Source of the DNA: Eucommia ulmoides
Taxonomy: Eukaryota; Streptophyta; Magnoliopsida; Garryales; Eucommiaceae
Length of the DNA stretch: 64,000 bases
Reading direction: 5' to 3'
NCBI GenBank assembly: GCA_016647705.1
Contig: CM028332.1
Span: forward strand, 29,455,300-29,519,299
A program made the translations under genes and the position numbers. Positions 44,945 through 56,102 of the stretch are shown here, piece after piece; positions within the stretch are counted from its first letter, which is position 1; each line of letters begins with the position of its first letter. The notes under the pieces are model-generated. The model saw only the letters and a program-made list of their open reading frames with translations, had not been told where the DNA came from and made no database searches.

Positions 44945-45925
44945 CACCTAATTTCATATTATTTCTTTAATTTAATTTCTATAAATTAATATTTTAGTAT
45001 CATTAATTTAATATCCATATATTATGTGTATAATTTTCGTAAATTTAATGCCCATAATTTTAGTATATTATATTTTCTCTTTACATTATTTCTTTAATTT
45101 AAATTTCACAAATTTAATGTTTCATTATTATTATTAAGTTAGATGTTAATATCTTATTTCTTTAATTTTCTTAAACTTAACATTCATAATTTTAGTATAT
45201 TATATTTGCTCTTTCACATTATTCTTTAATATAATTTTTATAAATTTAATATGTTAATATTATTACTAAATTTAATGTCGATATATTATTTCTATAATCT
45301 TTTTGTAAATTTAATGTCCATAATTTCCGTATATTCTATTTTTTCTTTTATATTATTTCTTTAATTTAATTTTGATAAAATTTAATATTTTTGTATTGCT
45401 ATTAAATTTAATGTCCATATATTAATTTTATAATTTTTGTAAGTTTAACGTCCATAATTTTGCATATTATATTTTCTCTTTTATATTATTTCTTCAATTT
45501 TATTTTTGTAAATATAATGTTTTAGTATCATTACTAAATTTAATGAGCATATATTAATTTTATAATTTTCACAAAGTTAATGTCCATAATTTTTGTATAT
45601 TACTTTTTTATATTCTTTTTTAAAATTAATTTTCGTATTTTTAATATTTTGCATTATTACTAAATTTAACGTCCATATATTATTTCTATAATTTCCATAA
45701 ATTAAAGTACATAATTGTTATATATTATATATATATATTTTATATAATTTCTTTAATTTATTTTTTAGAAATTTAATGTCCATATGTTCTATATATTATA
45801 TTTTCTCTTTCATATTATTTTTTAATTTAATTTCTATAAATTTAATATTTTTGTATTATTATTGAATTTAATGTCCATATATTATCTCTATAATTTTCAT
45901 AAATTTAATAATTTGAGTTGTTTAC
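44945..45925. repeat. AT-rich tandem array, period about 130 bp
   Basis: Diverged repeats of a unit containing TTTAATGTCCATATATTATT and TATATTATATTTTCTCTTT. Successive CCATAT/GATAT anchors lie 126-136 bases apart (for example ends at 45284, 45420, 45552 and 45678). A related array is at 47575-48650, and a short remnant is at 61180-61330. It is non-coding. Confidence 0.8.
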
Positions 45926-45926
<1 letters not shown>

Positions 45927-45978
<52 letters not shown>

Positions 45979-45980
45979 CA
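45927..45980. repeat. (TAA)n microsatellite
   Basis: Roughly 16 perfect TAA units, followed by AACAACAACTT and an A-run. It marks the end of the first AT-rich array. Confidence 0.95.
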
Positions 45981-46489
45981 ACTTAAATTCTGAAAAAAAA
46001 AAAAAAAAGTAGATTTCTCACTTATTTACCAAACCAGAACAAGTTGGTGTGGGTAACATCAGCAAACTAAAGCCAGTGTTCTCAACACCGACATTTAAAA
46101 AAATAAAAACAGAAAACCCGGGGTTAACTACTTTGGGTATAAGTCTTTTTTTTTTTTTTTTTTTTTTAGGTGAAGCAGATGTTCATAACACTGACTTCAC
46201 CCATTCCACACCCTTAAACTGGGGTTTATAACCCTGGTTCCACCACCTCCTATACACCCCATTACACCCCATTATCTTATATAGTGATGCTTCACATGAA
46301 TAGTTTGTTAAGGATTAAAATATAGTAACAAAATTATTTTTAAGGCCAAATTATATGGTAAGCCCCTGAATTTTGTCAATCATTTCAAACCATCTCTTTA
46401 ATTTGGATATTTTTCAATTAAGCCCCCAATTTTTTTTAAAATATTACTAACCTTTTTATATGCTTCAATTGATTTTTTTACTTTTCCAT
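45981..46489. other. Unassigned spacer with T-run
   Basis: It holds a T-run at about 46147-46166 and CACCCCATTACACCCC near 46254-46270. No homologous copy and no coding motif are seen in the window. Confidence 0.4.
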
Positions 46490-47530
46490 AGATTTGTTTG
46501 CCCATTTATTTTTTTTAGATCTGTTTGACTATTTGATTTTTTTCGATGGTTGTTCTTGGTTGTTCATGATTTAATTTCCCTGATTTTTTGTTCTTGGAAT
46601 ATTGTTTATTTTTAGATTTGGAAAACATGAAACGCCTTCAGATTTGGATTGGATATTATTCTGATTTTCGTTGTGTTTGGCCCTATCGGATTTTGATCTG
46701 TCTTCGCTGATTTGATTTCGCTATTTGATTTTGCTAACGTGCTTTCTCTTTCTGTATCTCTCAGTTGCAAGCCCCACATTATTTTTGCCACCGCGAACCA
46801 TTACCGCCTTGGAACTATTGATCGTCGCCCTCTCTCTCTATCAAATCTGGAAAATCTAGATCTAGAATTTTCAGATTTGTGAATGTTTATGTCAATTTTT
46901 GCTTATTTTTTGGGTTTTTTGTGAATGATTACATTGGATTGTGGTTACGTGAATGTTTACACCGATTTGTTTTATTGATCTTATGATTTTTTTAATGTTT
47001 TTTATTTATTCTGAAATATTGAATGAACATTCACATGAAATTGTACATTCATAACTATTTTTTTATTAAATTAGTGAAATATTTAGTGAACATTGAGTAA
47101 AATATTCTTCTAAAATATTGAATGAAATATTGAGTGACCATTGAATGATATATTATTCTGAAATATTGAGTAAACATTCACACGGAAGTGAAAATTCACA
47201 GCAACACAATCAGCCTCGTTAATATATATTAAACGTTAAAAATAGCAAAATATGTTAAATTTATATCAAGTGAATGTTCACACATTGTTATATCTCACAA
47301 AATGGTTATTTTATGTAAATTAGGAAAAAGTGATAATCAAAGATCAATTACTATTTTTTAAAAAATCTTCGAGGCCTGAAAACTTAATTAAAGTAATTAG
47401 ATGTCTATTTTATAGCCTCTATATCTTTGGAGGACTAAATAATAAAATTCATAAATATATATTTTATATTTATGTTATATTTTAGTTTAATCTATATCGT
47501 TTCCTATGTTCGTTCTTAAAGGCACAAGCG
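46490..47530 (+). repeat. Dispersed repeat family R, unit 2
   Basis: Aligns with 43830-44930 and 61330-62040, starting near TTTGACTATTTGATTTTTTT and ending with GAGGACTAAATAATAAAATT. It is followed by an A-run and a second AT-rich tandem array, the same order as after unit 1. Confidence 0.7.
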
Positions 47531-47574
47531 CCAAAAAAAAAAAAAAAAAGAAGGGAAAAATAAAACCCAACTAA

Positions 47575-48650
47575 TTTAATATCATTTCTTTAATTTAATT
47601 TCTATAAATTAATGTTCCAGTATCATTAATTTAATATCCATATATTATTTATATAATTTTTGTAAATTTAATGTCTATAATTTTAGTATATTATATTTTG
47701 TCTTTATATTATTTTTTTAATTTAAATTCCCTAAATTTAATGTTTCATTATTATTACTAAGTTAGATGTCTATATATTATTTCTATAATTTTCCTAAATT
47801 TGATGTTCATAACTTTCGTATGTTATATTTGCTCTTATTACCTTAATATATTTTTTATAAATTTAATATTTCAGCATTATTATTAAATTTAAGGTCGATA
47901 TATTATTTGTACATTTTTTTTAAAATTTAGTGTCCATAATGTTCGTATATTACATTTCTTATTTTATATTATTTCTTTAATTTAATTTTGGTAAAATTTA
48001 ATATTTCTGTATTATTATTAAATTTAATATCCATATATTATTTTTATAATTTCTGTAAGTTTAATGTCTATAATTTTTTGTATATTATATTATTTCTTCA
48101 ATTTCATTTATGTAAATATAATGTTTTAGTTTTATTACTAAATTTAATGAGCATATATTATTATTATAATTTGCACATTTAATGTCCATAATTTTCGTAT
48201 GTTACTTTATATTATTTTTTAAATTAATTTTCACAAATTAAATAGTGTATTATTATTAAATTTAATATTCATATATTATTTCTGTAATTTCCAGAAATTA
48301 AAGTCCATAATTGTTATATATTATATTTTTCGTTCATATTATTTCTTCAAATTATTTTTTATAAATTTAATTCCCTTACGTTCCATACATTATATTTCTT
48401 CTTTCATATTATTTCTTTAATTTAATATCCATATATTATTTTTATAATTTTTATACATTTCATCTCTTTAATTTTCATATATTATATTTTCTTTTTATAT
48501 TATTTTTAATTTAATTTTCATAAATTTAATGTCCATAATTTTCGTATATTATATGTTATCCTTTATATTACTTCTTGAATTTAATTTCCATATATATATA
48601 TTATCCTTATCATTAAAAAAAAATGTATTCTCTTTTTTCGATTAGGTATA
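47575..48650. repeat. AT-rich tandem array, second block
   Basis: Repeats of the same ~130-bp unit as 44945-45925, with AATTTAATGTCCATAATTTT and TATATTATATTTTCTTT. It is AT-rich enough that short open frames in it are meaningless. Confidence 0.8.
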
Positions 48651-49400
48651 AGAAATATAAGGTTAAATATAAATTTACATTTTATATTTATATTATATTT
48701 TATATTAATCTAGACCGTTTTTCATGTCTGAAAATAAAGAACAGTTGAGATTTATCTAGAGAAATTATATCCTTTTGGTAGCTGCTAATTAAGCGCTGCC
48801 ACTTTCACGGTAAGCATACGGATCACGTTTTAGTATAATGGACCTTTCGGTTGGGTATCGTATCCATAGGGATTGGTTGAGATTACTATCGAGTACCGCG
48901 ATTGTCATAACCCGACTTTATCTAAGCGAAAAAAATGGAATACAATTAATACTAATACTAATACTAAAATACTACTTTAACTATACTAATTACTAATACG
49001 AGATAGTTATGGGATGGATTATCTAGGGATTAACTCTATTTACTTAAACGCGTTTGATTTCGTTTAGTTTACAATAATGGTGTTTGACCTATTTGACAAT
49101 TTCAGTATCTAAAACTCCTCTGCCACCTCTCCCGAGTGTTAGACGGGGGATGTAATGCAATTTCGTGTCAACGAAGAAGTCCCCCTCAACGTCTTAACGA
49201 CCCTAGGTTGCGTGAGTCTTGCCCCAACCTCATTAATTGCACACAAAACCTCAGTTCATAAACTCTCTCGCCACCTCTCCCGAGTGTAAGACGAGGGATG
49301 TAACATGACTTCGAATCAACGAAAAAGTCCCCCTCAACGTCTTAATGACTCTAGGCCACGTGAGTCTCGCCCCAACGTCATTGACCAACTCGGGAATGGG
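48651..49400 (+). other. Leader-like region of the plus-strand Tat element with a ~158-bp direct repeat
   Basis: Two copies of a ~125-base segment start at about 49106 and 49264 with CCACCTCTCCCGAGTGT and end with CCCCAAC.TCATT; they differ by scattered changes. Upstream, 48800-48910 contains GGTATCGTATCCATAGGGAT, a short motif that also occurs in other plant repeat leaders, and (TAC/TAATAC)n simple sequence near 48945-48990. It is non-coding, and gag follows at about 49400. Confidence 0.6.
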
Positions 49401-50150
49401 AGGCTTGGGCAGCGGCTAGCCAAGTTGAGGCACTGCCTAGGGATAACACTGTTGTAAAACGTCACCTTGCTGAGGTGGAGGTAGCTCTCCATTAGTTACA
49501 AGGCTCAAGGGGGGCAAATCGATTGTCTGAAGAGGTGACGTCTCCTTTCACAAATGATATCGTAGACGAGGTGGTACCTTATAGGTTCCAAAGCCCTCAA
49601 ATGGCTCTGTCTGAAGGGACTATAAACCCAATGGACCACTTCTCAATCTTCATATCTTATATAAACATGTACATGGCCTCAATAGCGGTGCGATGTAAGT
49701 CTTTCCCCCTCACTCTCACTGGAATGGCTAGGTCGTAGTTCCAAGACCTCACTCCAACCTCAATCTATACTTTTTCCTAGATCGAGCTACTCTTTCTAGC
49801 TCAGTTAAGTCATTCTTGATAAAGGCCGAAGACCAAAACTCACATCATGTCACTCTAGCATGAGGTCGGTGAAAGTCTGGGAGATTACATAGATAGGTTC
49901 CATAGGGAGATGCTTTCCTATGAAGATCTCTCAGAAGTGGTGGCATTGAATTCCTTCATCGATAGGTTGAGGCACCGAAGGTTATCCTACGATCTCTGCT
50001 CATGTCTTGCGCCAAACTTGTGTCTTTACCTTGACCAGGGCACCAATTTCTATGAGGCCTGTCTGAGAGACATCATAAAGAGAGACCAAGAAGAAAACCA
50101 AAAGAAGAAAGACCGAGCTGAAGAGGGACTGAGTCGATCTTAAGGCTCAT
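49401..50150 (+). pseudogene. Tat-type gypsy gag
   Basis: Plus-strand gag with the Tat-lineage pattern. SPFTNDIVDEVVPYRFQSPQ (49540-49600) is followed by MDHFSIFISYINMYMASIAV and CKSFPLTLTGMA, which match the plant gag capsid core (the family usually has ...LCRAFPLTLSGAARRWF). The second half (49800-50143) has GDYIDRFHREML and a basic tail KRDQEENQKKKDRAEEG. Stops near 49736 and after 50143 and frameshifts make it non-functional. There is no zinc knuckle in view. Confidence 0.8.
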
Positions 50151-51370
50151 GAAGACTCCAAGATTAATGTTGGTTAGGACCTTTTCCTAGGGATTGGAGA
50201 CCTCTCCTACCCCAAGAAATCAACAATAAGAGCTCACCTCCCCTAACGGCTTCAGTAGCAATAATTTTTGCTGAGAAATCCGGGAAATGGATCTTTCCAC
50301 CTACCTTTCCCCAAAGAGAAAAACCCATGGGCTGGTCTGTCAACAAGTACTATGAGTTTCACCAAGACGAGGGTTACTCAACCAAGGACTACTTCTAACT
50401 CAATGAAGAGATAGAAGCCACAATTAGAAGGGGCTACCTTTCAAGTTATGTTCGCAAGATGAATAAGGAGCCCCAGTTCGAAGATAATGATCGCCTGAAG
50501 AACGTAGAGGTCAGCGTAGAAGGAGAAATCATAGCTAACCTCCACCCCAGGAGAATGAGATCGGTCATGATAATAACCAGCGGGTGGATGGAAAAATCAA
50601 TGTCATTCACTGCGGGTTGACCTAGAGGGTGTGACCTCCTCCTATCGGAAGAGGTATGAGCATAAGGCCAAGAGGAAGGCTGATTAGGATGTGTACAAGG
50701 TTTGCACAGTTGATGCAAGCTCACACAATGTCATCTCCTTCAGTGAAGATGATTTCTGTGGAGTTCACGTGCCTCATTACGATACCCTGGTTATCTCTCA
50801 TCTGATCAACCATTATAAGACGGGGTGTATTCTGATTGACAGAGGTAGCTCGACTGATATCATCTTCAAGTGGGCATTTGACAAGAGAAAGATGGACCTG
50901 AGCTCTGTTCAGCCTAGAAAATCTCCCTTTGTTGGTTTTGGGGGAGATGTCGTCAACTTGCTCGGGGGGGTTTCTCTGCCTGTCACGGTGGGTTCAAAGC
51001 CTAAATCTGCTATGGTCTTGGCTAACTTCCTCCTCATAGACAAACCTTCCCCTTAAAACGCCATCTTTGAATGGCCAACTGTGGCTGCCTTGAAGGCCAT
51101 CTACTCCCCATACCACCAAGTGATGAAGTTCCCTACCAATCATGGGGTTTAAGAAGTGCGAGGAGATCAAGAGTTAGCCCAATCATGTTCCTGGAGAGTA
51201 CTAGAAAAGAAAAAATAGCAATTTCCAAATAGGGCAGGGCACGGTGACATTAAGCCAGGATGTCCCGAGTTCATGGCCCTAGACAGCGATGTCGGGCTCA
51301 CACCCATCGACGATCCCCGAAAAGAATAAACTGGCCCCCCGACCTCATGAGGATCTATCGAAAATACCTA
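50151..51370 (+). pseudogene. Tat-type protease region
   Basis: The frame at 50691-51056 contains CILIDRGSSTDIIFKWAFDK, the aspartic protease active site. The usual D-G/T-G-S-S reads D-R-G-S-S. VGFGGDVVNLLGGVSLPVTV and FLLIDKPSP follow, as expected. The linker between gag and protease (50151-50690) and the piece to RT (51057-51370) hold only broken frames. Confidence 0.75.
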
Positions 51371-54300
51371 TTTACCCTTCCATCAAAGAAAGGACTATAA
51401 CAATATGGGCTAAGCTCTGTCCCAAGTAATGAGCTGAGCTTATCAATATGCTGAGGAAAAATTACAACGTCTTCGCCTAATCCCGTAACAAGCTCCCAGG
51501 AATTGATCCCAGGTTAGCCATGTACTTGCTATATGCCAATGTGCATCATCCTCCAGTTCGACAGAAGCAAAGAAATTTCCACCCTGATTGGCAGAAGATT
51601 ATTGAAGAGAAAATAGACAAGTTGATCAAGTCTGATGTCGTTGAAGAAGCGAAATTTTTAGATTGGCAAGCTTACGTAGTCCTCGCTCCTAAGTTGGAAA
51701 CAAGTGGCATCTTTAAATAGATTTGAAGGATCTAAACAAGGCCTCCCCAAAAGACTTTTTCCCCTTACTGAGGATAGACATCGTGATAGACACCACTGCT
51801 GGATACGAGCAGCTCAGCTTCTTCGATGCGTATGTTGGCTACAATTAGATATCGATGTACCTAATTGATAAAAGTATGAACTCATTCATTACTGACCAGG
51901 GTACCTATTGCTACAAGGTTATGCCGTTTGGTCTATGCCATACCAGAGCAACATATCAATGTTTGGTCAGCAAGATGGTCAAAGAAGAGATCGGTTAAAC
52001 CATGGAGGTGTATATAGATGACATGTTGGTCAAAATCCGTCAGGCTCAAGACCACCTCAAGCACCTCCAGGCCTCATCGACAAGCTTCGATCACATCGTA
52101 TGAAGCTCAACCCGAGCAAATGCATATTTGGGTTAGCCGCGGGCAAATTTCTCGGGTTTATGGTGTCTCTGCGTGGTATCGATGCAAACCCCACCCAGAT
52201 CAGTGTAGTGTTCGGGATAGATTCACCTCGTACCGAAAATGAGATCCAAATGCTTACGAGAAGGCTGGAAAATTTGAATCACTTCATCTCCCGATTCTCT
52301 AAGAAGTGCCTACTATTTTTCAAAGTCCCTAAAGGCAACAAGGCATTTGATTGGACCAAGGAGTATGAACAGGCCTTTCAAGAGCTCAAGAAGTACCTCT
52401 CATTGGCTCCCCTTCCCAGCACACCGAGAAGACGATAGGAACTATTCCTCTACATTGCGATGTCCACCACGATAGTCAGCACGACCTCAATGAGAGAGGA
52501 TAATGGCATTTAAAGCTCGGTGTACTACTCCAGCAAGCTCCTCACCATTGCCGAGACCAGATTCTCACGATTCTAAAAACTGGTTTAGGCCTTACTGATT
52601 ACCTTAAGGAAGTTAAGACAGTATTGTCTAGCCCACGTCATCGTCATTTTGACCAATCAACCTTTGAGACAAATCCTCTATTCCCCTAATGTCTCTTGGC
52701 GATTAATGAAGTACAACCTTGAGCTCGGGCAATTTCATATTGATTATTGACCTAGGATAGCAATCAAGGGGAAGGTCTTAGCTGACTTCATCGTTGAGCT
52801 AACCTTCTTGGAAAAAAAGTCAAATGTCTACTTGGAATCTGCCGAGGAAAATCCTTCCCTCAATAATGAGGTCGGTGAAGCTCCGAGGATGGTAACTGAC
52901 CTGAGACCGAATTCCTGGCAATTATTCACAGACGGTTCATCCAATTAGAATAGTTGTGGGGCCCGAATAGTCCTTGTTACCCTAGATAAGGAGGAGGTAG
53001 AATACGTTATCCGTATAGGATTTTGGGCCACGAATAACGAGGCATAGTACTTATCCCTTCTCACTAGGCTGAGGTTAGCCCAGGATTTCAATGCGAAGAC
53101 CCTCCAGGTCCTGTGCAATTCCTAACTCCTGGTCAACTAAGTAAACGGTGAATACCTAGCCAACAACCCGAGTATGGTTACCGACCTATAGAGGGTAAAA
53201 ACTATGATGAGGGACTCCAAAAAGGTTTAAGTCTCCCAAATTTCCCGAGAAGAAAATAGGCATGCCGATGCACTGGATAACCTGGCCTCCGTGGTTGAAT
53301 ATACCCTAAAGCAAGTTGTTCTCGTGTAGTATCTGGCCGAGCCAGGTACCATGTCATCATATGAGATCGAGACCATTTATGCACTTAATAGCTGGATCCG
53401 ATCAAAGATTACCTCGAGTGACCGAGCTAAGGACAAGAATCTGTGATGTCGAGCTACTAGGTACACCCTTCTTGATGGGGTGTTGTGCCAAAATTCCTTA
53501 TCGGGCCCCTACTCTAAATGTCTCTGACCTAAGGTGGTTGATTATGTGATGTAGAAAATAAATGAAGGAGTTTGCGGCAATAATTCGGGGGGCATATTGT
53601 TAGTTCTGAAGTTTCTCTAGGATGAGTACTACTGGTCTAAGATGCTAGAGAATGCGAGCAAGTTTATGAAGAAATGTGACAAGTGCCTGAGATTCGCTGC
53701 CTACCCTCACGCTCTGCCCTTCGAGTTGGTTCTCATAACTAACCCATGGCGATTCGCCCAGTAGGAAATCGATCTCCTCCGACCGTTCTACCAAGGCACC
53801 GGCTAAAGAAAGTTCATGGTCGTAGCAATCGACTACTTCACGAAGTGAGTGGAAGACGAGCCCCTGGCCAAGATCACCAAGAAAAATATCTGAGCTTTTG
53901 TGTGAAAAAACCTGATCTGCTGGTTCGGCGTCCCCAGGTCTATAATCTTGTACAACGATAAGCAGTTCGATAACGACCTCTTTGTCGATCTCTGCTCGGG
54001 ATTGGGAATCAGCACGCACTTCTCCTATACAAGTTATCCTTAGGCAAACGGTCAGGTTGAGGTCACCAACTGGACAATCCTACAAAACCTCAAGACAATA
54101 CTTGATAAATCTAAGGGGTTATGGGTGGAAGGCTTCTACACTATTCTGTAGGCGTATAACACAACGGCTAGGACAGCAACCAGAGAAACGCCCTTCGCTA
54201 TGACATATAGGTCTGAGGTCATCATCCTAGTTGAGATCAGTATGCCAATGCAAAGAACCTCAGTTTACTATGATCGAGCTGAGAACAAAGCGATGCTGGC

Positions 54301-54628
54301 ATTGAACCTGGATCTCCTGGTGGAAAAGAGAGAAGAAACTCAGTTGCATCAGGCTGCTTACAAACAAATAGACGCAAAACACTACTAATATAGGGTCCGA
54401 CTATGCTCATTTAACGTTGGTGACCTTGTCCTCTAGAAGGTCTCCCTTGTCACCAAAGATCAAAATGCCGACAAGCTCTCCCCTACCTGAGAAGGACCAT
54501 ACCGAGTCACTTGTATAGCTTATCCCTACATGTACGACTTGGAAACTAAAGAAAGGGTACCTCTGAGACACTGCTGGAATGCCAAACACCTGAAATGTTA
54601 CTTCCTTAGAGAGGAAATGTCTATGTAA
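51371..54628 (+). pseudogene. Tat-type pol: RT, RNase H, integrase
   Basis: Domain order is standard. RT starts near 51520 (HHPPVRQKQRNFHPDWQKII) and includes DLNKASPKDFFPL, YLIDKSMNSFITDQGTYCYK, MPFGLCHTRATYQ and the active site YIDDMLVK (about 52009-52032), with both Asp present. The archaic RNase H/linker follows (FHIDY.PRIAIKGKVLADFIVE, 52730-52800), with LFTDGSSN at about 52922-52945 as the RNase H active-site Asp region. Integrase has KCDKCLRFA (53670-53700), VAIDYFTK near 53825-53850, LYNDKQFDNDL (53945-53985) and the usual ANGQVEVTNWTIL (54040-54080) in the core. The C-terminal part ends at TAA 54626-54628. Stops are frequent, many TAG at former Trp/Gln codons. The order gag-PR-RT-RH-IN and these motifs place it in Tat. 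Confidence 0.9.
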
Positions 54629-56102
54629 ATGTTGTAGAAAATTCCAGTTTCAAAGCTTGTAATGAAATTTTCTATCAATTAAAAAAGTGTTCGGATAAAC
54701 GCCTTCTCAATTTCCAAGACTACATAGTGGCTTACACCCTACCGTACACTGCCGAAGGTGATAACAAAACCCCCAACTAGGTCAGTAGTTTATGCCCGAG
54801 GTCTGACCACTGTTGTCTTTTGAAGGCGGATCATCGATCGAGTCCGAGGACCTGTAGACAAGCATCTCATCCCTCACAGCCAAGCTGAGCTCAGGCGAAA
54901 CAAATGAAAGATGCTCCTACAAGGAAGAACTTGAGTAAACCCGAAAAGGCTCAAATATGAGCCTGACTAAGGAGAACTCACCTATAACCGGCTACCAAAA
55001 TCTGCCGATGTGTTGAGATCTTGTGGACTGAGTGGTCCTGACTCAAGACGAACACCCTTACTAGTTAACCGACCACACAAGAACGACCTTATCGAGCTCG
55101 TGTCGTCGGCTGGGGGCAGAATGGCTAAAGAGGGTTAAGGGCTATAGGACCGATTTGATAACTAGTCACTTGAGTGAGACTTTCTTCTCCTCAGTGCGGT
55201 ATACGATTGAATTAAAATTATTCTCAGTGTTGCACTTGATTGAAGTATAACTTCTCGGTGTTGAAATATTGTAGTCAGAATGGTCCTAGGTCCAAATTAT
55301 ATCTAAAACCTGCTCAGTATTAAAATCAAGGCCAATGTAAAACTCTGCCAAGTTCTTGAAATCTTTAAGGCTGGTGTAAAACTCTACCAGGTTCTTGAAA
55401 TCATAAATTGAATTGTTGTATGAAGAATTTCTTTTAAGTATTGAAACGTGACCGAGCTGAGTTTCTAGTTCTGAGGAAATTTAATTCTGACTAAGTTGAA
55501 TGTCTGCTCGGTTACTGAAATTTGTTCAGTTCTTAAGGTTCTTGAAGAGACTGAGTTTTGGAATTTTCTAAGATTAATAATGACCGATTTGAGCCCCGAT
55601 GCTAAGGCCGGTTAGATTGGGCCGGTCAGTTAATTAAGTGTTGGAATTTTCCAAGATTAATAATGACCGATCTGAGCCCCGATGGTGAGGTCGGTTAGAT
55701 TGAGTTGGTCAGTTAAGTTATATTCCCAGAGTTCGTTCGGAAATTTTCGAAAGTTATTATTTCCAAAAGTTGTGTTTAAAAGTGTCCGATTTGATTTGCA
55801 ACTACAAATACATTTGGTTAAGGTCAGTATGCCTGGACCAATGTTGTTATTACGTGACTGATTTTTGAAGTAACAAATACAAATGCAAAAGTAATGGAAA
55901 TGCACCGACCTAAAACGACTACCGAGTAGAGGAGAAATTATCAAGGAAAAGCAATTCATTCATTACAAAAAATGTATTTACAACGGGATCTAAGCCCGGA
56001 TTTACAAGCCCAAACTGGGCCAAAAATAAAAAAATAAGGAGAAAAACCTACAAGGTATTAGTTTTGTTGGGTTGGTTAGCTGAATTACTGGGCTGCCCCG
56101 GG
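54629..56102 (+). other. 3' spacer of the Tat element with 83-bp duplication
   Basis: Non-coding spacer between integrase and the antisense ORF. An 83-base segment GGAATTTTCTAAGATTAATA...ATTAAGTGTT occurs at 55560 and again at 55643. Upstream, GAGCTGAGTTT and CGGTGTTGAAATATTG occur in loose repeats. The position matches the 75-bp array of the other Tat element (3640-4405). The remaining 54630-55540 shows nothing else. Confidence 0.6.

Noticed and set aside
48800-48990. Possible SINE (box-B-like GGTATCGTATCC with a simple repeat tail)
   Set aside because: No box A at a proper distance, no target duplication, and no second copy in the window. Left as leader-like sequence.
55657-55959. 100-codon minus-strand frame in the Tat 3' spacer
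   Set aside because: It overlaps the 83-bp duplication, has no motif, and is out of frame with the antisense ORF.
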